NCBI GenBank assembly: GCA_963824545.1
Contig: CAWGPP010000017.1
Location: 1-64,000, forward strand
Direction of reading: 5' to 3'
Source of the DNA: Bog-532 sp963824545
Lineage (GTDB): Bacteria > Actinomycetota > Actinomycetes > Streptosporangiales > Streptosporangiaceae
Length of the DNA: 64,000 bases
Of the stretch, positions 59,259 through 64,000 are shown piece after piece. The stretch's first letter is position 1. Each line of letters starts with the position of its first letter. A model generated the notes under the pieces. It did not search any database. It saw only the letters and a program-made list of their open reading frames with translations, and was not told the origin of the DNA. The translations under genes were made by a program, and so were the position numbers.

Positions 59259-60074
59259 TTAGCCGTGCGCACGCACGTAGACCGGGATGCCGTTCGGGAC
59301 GAGGCCGGGGAAGATGTTGGCCACGTCCATCGGGATCCGGACGCAGCCGTGTGAGACCGGCTGGATCGGGACGTAGGTGTCGCCGTGGATGGCGTACCCG
59401 CCATGGAAGAACACCGGGTTATACAGTTCGCCCAGCGACGAGGCGTGCCAGCCCTTGAACCGCCGCAGGGTGCGGAAGTTACCGGTCGGGGTGATCGCGT
59501 AGGAGCAGCCGTTGTCGCAGTAGTAGTAGCCGCCGCCCGATGAGATGTGGCTGATCAGGACGATCTTGTTGTGGTGGTAGACGTACAGCACGTGGCGGCC
59601 GAGGCTCACCTCGACGCGGAGCGCTCCGCCCTTGCGGACTAGCGGCGCCGGGTACGTGGGATTGACCAGCGCCCGTTCCACCCGCACGGTCACGGTCCCG
59701 CTGGCGGCCAGCCCCTGGACCTCGTCGAAGGCCCAAACCGCTTCCTCGGTGTCCGCGCCGTAATGCCCGTTCTCCGCACCGGGGTAGTACGCGAGCCGCG
59801 CCAGCCGCTGCTGGAGCCGCTTGACGTCGTTGCCGCTCATGCCCGGCCGCAGCGTGCGCGTCGCCGGCGTGTAGCCCGGCGCCGCCCCGTGCCCCGGCGC
59901 CGCGTAGGCCACTCCTGCCGCTACGCCGTTCAGCACGGTCGCGGCCATCGCCGCCGCGCCAAGACCGAGCGTCCACCGGCGTCGCGCCGATCTGGCTGTT
60001 CTTACGCCCGCCCGTCCCCACCTGTTCCCCGCCCGTTCCCACCCGTTCCCCGCCCGTCCCCACCCGTTCCCCAC
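59259..60074 (-). CDS. L,D-transpeptidase with peptidoglycan-binding domain
   Basis: A 271-residue secreted protein. The signal sequence includes RRRWTLGLGAAAMAATVL and ends near AYA. A PG_binding_1 domain follows (MSGNDVKRLQQRLARLAYY). The YkuD catalytic domain contains HGDTYVPIQPVSHGCVRIPM with the active Cys. It should make 3-3 cross-links in peptidoglycan or attach proteins. GTG 60074 is preferred because GGAGGGA sits 6 bases upstream. The N terminus has Gly-Asn-x-Trp repeats from a short tandem repeat. Confidence 0.88.
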   Translation of the reverse strand: MGNGWGRAGNGWERAGNRWGRAGVRTARSARRRWTLGLGAAAMAATVLNGVAAGVAYAAPGHGAAPGYTPATRTLRPGMSGNDVKRLQQRLARLAYYPGAENGHYGADTEEAVWAFDEVQGLAASGTVTVRVERALVNPTYPAPLVRKGGALRVEVSLGRHVLYVYHHNKIVLISHISSGGGYYYCDNGCSYAITPTGNFRTLRRFKGWHASSLGELYNPVFFHGGYAIHGDTYVPIQPVSHGCVRIPMDVANIFPGLVPNGIPVYVRAHG

Positions 60075-60675
60075 CCGAGCTCCCTCCGGAAGAAATCCCA
60101 GCACGCGCTGTGCCGGTCCTCGTGGTCGGGATGAGGCCGGGCGCACGCGCGTAACCGTTTGCCGATGTTGCGCTAGATGTCTACCCGCAATTCCGCCCGG
60201 TCGCATCCAAGCGTGATGGATCTACTCCGCAGCGTTACATTTCCGGGACATGGCGGTGGCCGGCCGCGGAGCCGCCGCCGGGGCCGTCGCCCGAGCCCCG
60301 GCTCCGGGGACCGCGCCGGAAACCGTCCCCGGAGGCCTGGCCCTGGGCCGCCTCCCGAGGCCGTCCCCGGAGGCCTGGCCCTGGGCCGCTCCCCGAGGCC
60401 GTCCCCGGAGACCCGGTCGCAATAGTTGACTTTACCGACCGGAATTAACTAGATTCAGCCAGGTCAGTCGCTTCGTGACCGGCCGGGCGGTTCGTCGGCC
60501 CCGGCCGCTGACGCCACCGCCGCAGGCCGCGGCCCGGACCTTCGTGCACCGCCTCGGCGCTTGACATCGCTGGACTTGAGAAGATCTGCTGAGGGACGGG
60601 TGACTTGAGTGACGTGGCAGCTGGGTACGGGACCAGGGGCGCGCAGAACCGTGGACAAGCGAGGGAGCTTCCGTC
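60075..60675. other. Divergent gene-free region with repeat and promoter candidates
   Basis: It contains an imperfect repeat of about 46 bp (GTCCCCGGAGGCCTGGCCCT units, 60325-60412). An AT-richer block follows, with TTGACT at 60426 and TAGATT 18 bases later, a plausible promoter. A second TTGACA lies at about 60552. No gene is seen. Confidence 0.5.
60426..60455 (+). promoter_or_regulatory. Candidate promoter upstream of the selenium-binding protein gene
   Basis: TTGACT and TAGATT are separated by 18 bases in an AT-rich pocket within very GC-rich DNA. The distance to ATG 60676 implies a leader of about 210 bases. The assignment is by pattern only. Confidence 0.4.
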
Positions 60676-62109
60676 ATGGCAGATGAGCACCAGCATCATC
60701 ACGACCCGACCTTCTACCGTTCGCCGGCCGACGCGGCGGCCGCGCCTGCGGAGAAGCTCGCCTATCTCGCGACGTTCGCCCGCCCCGCGGACCGGCCCGA
60801 CGCGCTGGCCGTGATCGACGTCGACCCGGACTCGCGGTCCTACGCCTCGGTGATCGGCTTCACCGAGCTGCCGGGCACCGGGGACGAGCTGCACCACTTC
60901 GGCTGGAACGCCTGCTCCAGCGCGCTGTGCCCGGGCGGCGACCACCAGCACGGCGACCGCCGTTACCTCATCGTGCCCGGCATACGGTCCTCGCGGCTGC
61001 ACATCTTCGACACCGGAGCCAATCCGGCCGAGCCGCCCATCGTCAAGGTGCTCGGCCCGGAGGAGCTGGGCAAGCGGGCCGGCTACTCCCGCCCGCACAC
61101 CGTGCACTGCGGCCCGGGGGCCGTCTTCGTGTCCTGCCTGGGCGGCGGCGACGGCCAGGAGGGCCCGGGCGGGATCGCGCTGCTGGACCACTCCACCTTC
61201 GAGGTCACCGGCCAGTGGGAAGCCGACCGCGGCGACCAGTACCTGGCGTACGACGTCTGGTGGCACGTCATGCACGACGTGGCGGTTACCTCCGAGTGGG
61301 CCACTCCGTCGATGATCGAGAACGGGATCGTCCCGGAGCTGCTGCTCGGCCGCAAGTACGGGCACCGGCTGCACTTCTGGGACATGAAAACCCGGGCGAA
61401 CACGCAGACCATCGACCTCGGCGACGAGCACCAGATGGTGCTGGAGCTGCGTCCCGCGCACGCCCCGGACAAGCTGTACGGCTTCGCCAGCGTGGTGGTC
61501 AGCGTCGAGGACCTGTCCGCGTCGATCTGGCTGTGGCACGAGAGCCCGGGCGCCACCGGCGCCGGCGACCGGTGGGCCGCGACCAAGGTCATCACGATCC
61601 CGGCCGAACCGGCTCCGGCCGAGGAGCTGCCGCCGCTGCTGCAGGGCTTCGGGGCGGTCCCGCCGCTGGTCACCGACATCGCCCTGTCGGTGGACGATAA
61701 GTTCCTCTACGTGTCGTGCTGGGGGACCGGTGAGCTGAAGCAGTACGACGTCAGCGACCCGTTCCACCCCCGGGAGGCCGGGTCAGTGCGGATCGGCGGC
61801 ATCACCGGCCGGGTTCCGCACCCGGCCAGGCCGGACGCGCCGCTGCGCGGCGGCCCGCAGATGGTGGAGGTCAGCCGGGACGGCCGGCGTGTCTACTTCA
61901 CGAACTCGCTGTACGGCGCGTGGGACGACCAGTTCTACCCCGACGGGGTGGGCGCGTGGATGGCCAAGCTCGACGTCAATCCCGGCGGCGGGATCGCCTT
62001 CGACGAGCGGTTCTTCCCCGAGGGGGAGGCGTTCCGCGGGCGGCGCGTGCACCAGGTGCGGCTGCAGGGCGGGGACGCCTCCAGCGACTCCTACTGCTTC
62101 CCGTCGTAG
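60676..62109 (+). CDS. Selenium-binding protein 56 family / methanethiol oxidase
   Basis: A 477-residue SBP56 protein with the seven-bladed propeller signatures HHFGWNACSSALCPG, RYLIVPGIRSSRLHIFDT, RPHTVHCGPGAVFVSCLGGGDG, YDVWWHVMHDVAVTSEWATP and CWGTGELKQYDVSDP. Characterised relatives oxidise methanethiol to formaldehyde, H2S and H2O2 using copper. The His-rich N terminus (HQHHHD) may bind metal. A beta-carbonic anhydrase gene follows 29 bases downstream, almost certainly in the same operon. Confidence 0.92.
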   Translation: MADEHQHHHDPTFYRSPADAAAAPAEKLAYLATFARPADRPDALAVIDVDPDSRSYASVIGFTELPGTGDELHHFGWNACSSALCPGGDHQHGDRRYLIVPGIRSSRLHIFDTGANPAEPPIVKVLGPEELGKRAGYSRPHTVHCGPGAVFVSCLGGGDGQEGPGGIALLDHSTFEVTGQWEADRGDQYLAYDVWWHVMHDVAVTSEWATPSMIENGIVPELLLGRKYGHRLHFWDMKTRANTQTIDLGDEHQMVLELRPAHAPDKLYGFASVVVSVEDLSASIWLWHESPGATGAGDRWAATKVITIPAEPAPAEELPPLLQGFGAVPPLVTDIALSVDDKFLYVSCWGTGELKQYDVSDPFHPREAGSVRIGGITGRVPHPARPDAPLRGGPQMVEVSRDGRRVYFTNSLYGAWDDQFYPDGVGAWMAKLDVNPGGGIAFDERFFPEGEAFRGRRVHQVRLQGGDASSDSYCFPS

Positions 62110-62138
62110 CAGAGCCCCTCGAAACGGAGGTGCCCGCC

Positions 62139-62627
62139 ATGTCCGTCACCGATGACCTGCTAGCCAATAACGAGCGCTACGCGGAGAGCTTCCACGGCCC
62201 GCTGCCGCTGATACCGTCCGCCCACCTGGCCGTGGTCGCGTGCATGGACTCGCGGATGAGGATCTTCGCCCTCCTCGGCCTGGAGGACGGCCAGGCGCAC
62301 ATCATCCGCAACGCCGGCGGCGTCGTCACCGACGACGTGATCCGCTCGCTGGCCATCAGCCAGCGGCTGCTCGCCACCAGGTCCATCATCCTGATCCACC
62401 ACACCGAGTGCGGGATGCTGACGTTCACCGATGACCAGTTCAAGGCGGCCATCCAGGAGGAGACCGGGATCAAGCCGCCGTGGGCCGCCGAGGCCTTCAC
62501 CGACCTGGACGCCGATGTCCGGCAGTCGATGGCGCGGATCAGGTCCAGCCCGTTCATCCCGCACACCGGCGACGTGCGCGGCTGCGTGTTCGACGTCGGC
62601 ACCGGCCGGCTGCGCGAGGTGAAGTAA
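62139..62627 (+). CDS. Beta-class carbonic anhydrase, short clade (Rv1284-like)
   Basis: A 162-residue beta-carbonic anhydrase. The zinc ligands are C35 (VACMDSR, with D37 and R39), H88 and C91 (HHTECGM). RNAGGVVTDDVIRSLAIS is diagnostic of the short clade, which also contains carbonyl sulfide hydrolase. ACGGAGG precedes the ATG. It is directly downstream of the methanethiol oxidase-like gene. The substrate could be CO2 or COS; the sequence alone does not decide. Confidence 0.92.
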   Translation: MSVTDDLLANNERYAESFHGPLPLIPSAHLAVVACMDSRMRIFALLGLEDGQAHIIRNAGGVVTDDVIRSLAISQRLLATRSIILIHHTECGMLTFTDDQFKAAIQEETGIKPPWAAEAFTDLDADVRQSMARIRSSPFIPHTGDVRGCVFDVGTGRLREVK

Positions 62628-62655
62628 TTTCCGTCCCGGCCGGGACGGAAATTAC
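62624..62655. terminator. Perfect 32-bp palindrome over the carbonic anhydrase stop codon
   Basis: GTAATTTCCGTCCCGG is followed immediately by its exact complement. The TAA stop lies at 62625-62627 in the left arm. It is a strong hairpin ending the two-gene operon. Confidence 0.75.
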
Positions 62656-62720
62656 CGTTTGCTGCGGGAACTGGCCCGGCCGTCCCCGTACGTAAGCTTC
62701 GCGTACTACCCTCAGCAGGC

Positions 62721-64000
62721 GTGGCTGCCCTGCCCGTGACGAGATCCGCTGCCGACGCCCAGGACGACCTGCGGCCCCGGCGAGATGCGCGTGTCCTCAC
62801 GCTGGCCGCCGTCTATTACCTGCTCGCGGCCGTGGCGTTGCTGCTGTGGCTGTGGCGGAACCCGGCAGCCGGCACGGTCGCGGGCAACGCCAACGACGCG
62901 GACCAGTTCTCCTGGTTCTTCCGCTACGATGCGACGGCCGTCGCCCACTTCAGGCTGCCTGCCCTCGTCACGACGGCGCTGAACGCCCCGCAGGGCATCA
63001 ACGTCATGTGGAACACGTTCATGCTGCTGCCCGGCGTCCTGCTGGCGCCGCTCACGCTGCTGGCAGGACCGCAGGTGAGCCTGACCGTGCTGATGACCGC
63101 CGGGTTCGCGGGCAGTGCGCTGGCGCTGTTCGCCGTCCTGCGGCGCTGGGATGTCAGCGTCGCCGCCGCGGCCATCGCGGGCGCGGTCTACGGGTTCTCC
63201 CCGGCGCTGCTCCAGTCGGCCGTCGGCCACTACGACTTCCAGTTCGCGGTCCTGCCACCGCTCATCCTCGACGCGGCCCTGCGGATCGGCACCGGGCGCG
63301 CCCGGCCGCTGCGCGGCGGGCTGTGGCTGGGCCTGCTGGCTACGGCGCAGTTGCTCACGGCCGAGGAAGTGCTGCTGGACACCGTCCTGGCGGGTGCGGT
63401 CATCGCCGTCGTGCTCGCCGTCAGTCGGCCGCGGGCCGTGCTGCAGCAGGTCCCCCGCCTGGCGGCCGGGCTCGCCGTCGCGATGGCCCTGCTGGTCGCC
63501 GTGTGCGGGTACCCGCTGTGGATCCAGTTCTTCGGGCCACTGCATCAGCACGGCAGCGCGTTCACGCCCGACTTCTTCAAGAACGACCTGAGCGGGTTCG
63601 TGACCCCATCGTCGTTCCTGTTCTTCCACACGGCGTCCAGCGCGGCGGCGGCCACCCGCTACCAGGGCGGCGTGCCGGAGTACCTCGCCTACCTGGGCTG
63701 GCCGCTGCTCGTCGTGCTGGCCGCCGTGGCGGTGCGGTTCTGGCGGAACCTCGCGGTACGGGCGGCCGCCGTAACGTTCGCGGTCATGGAGATCTTCTCC
63801 CTGGGCGGCACGCTCATGATCGGCGGTACCGGTCACCACGCGATCCTGCTGCCCTGGCACTGGCTGGGCTCGCTGCCGCTGCTCGACGCGGCGCTGCCGA
63901 CCCGGTTCTCGATCACGGCGGACGGTGCCGCGGCGGTCCTGCTGGCCTTCGGCCTGGACCTGGCCCGCCGCCAGCCGCGGATCGCCGCGCGGCGCTGGGG
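62721..64000 (+). CDS. Polytopic membrane protein, possibly GT-C-type, 3' end outside window
   Basis: The frame from GTG 62721 (or GTG 62736) stays open to the window end and gives at least 426 residues. It is clearly coding: it has many hydrophobic helices (for example LTLAAVYYLLAAVALLLWLW, VLLAPLTLLAGP, AGFAGSALALFAVL). A first extracytoplasmic loop has the acidic N-A-N-D-A-D-Q-F-S-W-F. This layout resembles GT-C glycosyltransferase-like or DUF6311-type membrane proteins. No stop is in the window, and a long minus-strand frame opposite it is a shadow. Confidence 0.8.
   Translation, partial: MAALPVTRSAADAQDDLRPRRDARVLTLAAVYYLLAAVALLLWLWRNPAAGTVAGNANDADQFSWFFRYDATAVAHFRLPALVTTALNAPQGINVMWNTFMLLPGVLLAPLTLLAGPQVSLTVLMTAGFAGSALALFAVLRRWDVSVAAAAIAGAVYGFSPALLQSAVGHYDFQFAVLPPLILDAALRIGTGRARPLRGGLWLGLLATAQLLTAEEVLLDTVLAGAVIAVVLAVSRPRAVLQQVPRLAAGLAVAMALLVAVCGYPLWIQFFGPLHQHGSAFTPDFFKNDLSGFVTPSSFLFFHTASSAAAATRYQGGVPEYLAYLGWPLLVVLAAVAVRFWRNLAVRAAAVTFAVMEIFSLGGTLMIGGTGHHAILLPWHWLGSLPLLDAALPTRFSITADGAAAVLLAFGLDLARRQPRIAARRW

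Noticed and set aside
62712..63860. 382-codon open frame on the minus strand
   Set aside because: The opposite strand encodes a clear polytopic membrane protein, while this frame is Gln/Arg/Gly-rich low complexity.
1..64000. CRISPR arrays, tRNA or rRNA genes, prophage modules
   Set aside because: No regularly spaced repeats with unique spacers, no tRNA T-loop-like motifs with matching arms, and no phage structural genes were noticed. Short tandem repeats here have no spacers. A tRNAscan or CRISPR-finder run would confirm.

Overview
The window is GC-rich DNA (roughly 70 percent G+C by eye) from an actinomycete. The evidence is a set of actinobacterial families: a DUF222/HNH 13E12-type endonuclease, an actinobacterial glgC-glgM glycogen pair, ECF41 and ECF42 sigma factors, a DinB/DUF664 mycothiol-transferase-type gene, an encapsulin with DyP cargo, a YkuD L,D-transpeptidase with a peptidoglycan-binding domain, and several apparently leaderless start sites. 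A soil, mycelial lineage (Streptosporangiales, Frankiales or Streptomycetales-like) is plausible, but the genus cannot be read from the sequence.

Layout. 1-2680: a nested pair of insertion sequences. An IS5-family element sits precisely inside the terminal inverted repeat of an older IS701-like element. 2.8-5.5 kb: a frameshifted sacsin-like HSP90-type ATPase gene. 5.5-8.3 kb: epoxide hydrolase diverging from a TetR regulator (double operator between them), then an alpha/beta hydrolase. 8.3-9.7 kb: ISAzo13-family IS. 9.7-15.5 kb: FAD monooxygenase, MarR regulator diverging from a frameshifted AhpD-like gene, PHP-domain protein, DUF3224 protein and APH-fold kinase. 15.9-19.7 kb: a large unknown lipoprotein convergent with a Tat-exported multicopper oxidase. 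20-22.5 kb: glgC-glgM, preceded by an orphan intrinsic terminator. 22.9-31.2 kb: AlkZ-like glycosylase, ECF41 sigma factor, encapsulin plus DyP peroxidase, SGNH hydrolase, and an XRE/MmyB regulator diverging from an MFS pump. 31.4-38.7 kb: quinone-reductase-like MDR, HNH protein, cystathionine-lyase-like enzyme, a DinB gene split by a TnpB element, SDR, and a small membrane protein. 38.9-47.8 kb: HtrA protease (frameshifted), LysM/lysozyme-like protein, DGPF/ECF42 pair, SolA-like oxidase, IclR regulator and diguanylate cyclase. 47.8-53.2 kb: a decayed stretch holding remnants of a Crp-type regulator, an FAD oxidase and a TetR protein, with an intact methyltransferase and a frameshifted AAA/TPR regulator. 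53.3-64 kb: P450, secreted parallel beta-helix protein (frameshifted), isochorismatase-like hydrolase, NfeD-flotillin pair, L,D-transpeptidase, a selenium-binding protein/methanethiol oxidase followed by a beta-carbonic anhydrase, and a polytopic membrane protein that runs off the end.

Three features run through the whole window. First, at least six otherwise well-conserved genes are broken by single-base indels, mostly at G or C runs or in low-complexity GC-rich sequence. This points to assembly indel errors or to recent gene decay, and affected genes should be re-read before being called pseudogenes. Second, short GC-rich tandem repeats are common at gene ends, several of them built around the stop codon. 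Third, all four transposable elements can be delimited, and two insertion events can be reconstructed to the base. The most self-contained systems are the encapsulin-DyP compartment, the TnpB element in dinB with its predicted guide, and the methanethiol oxidase/beta-carbonic anhydrase pair.
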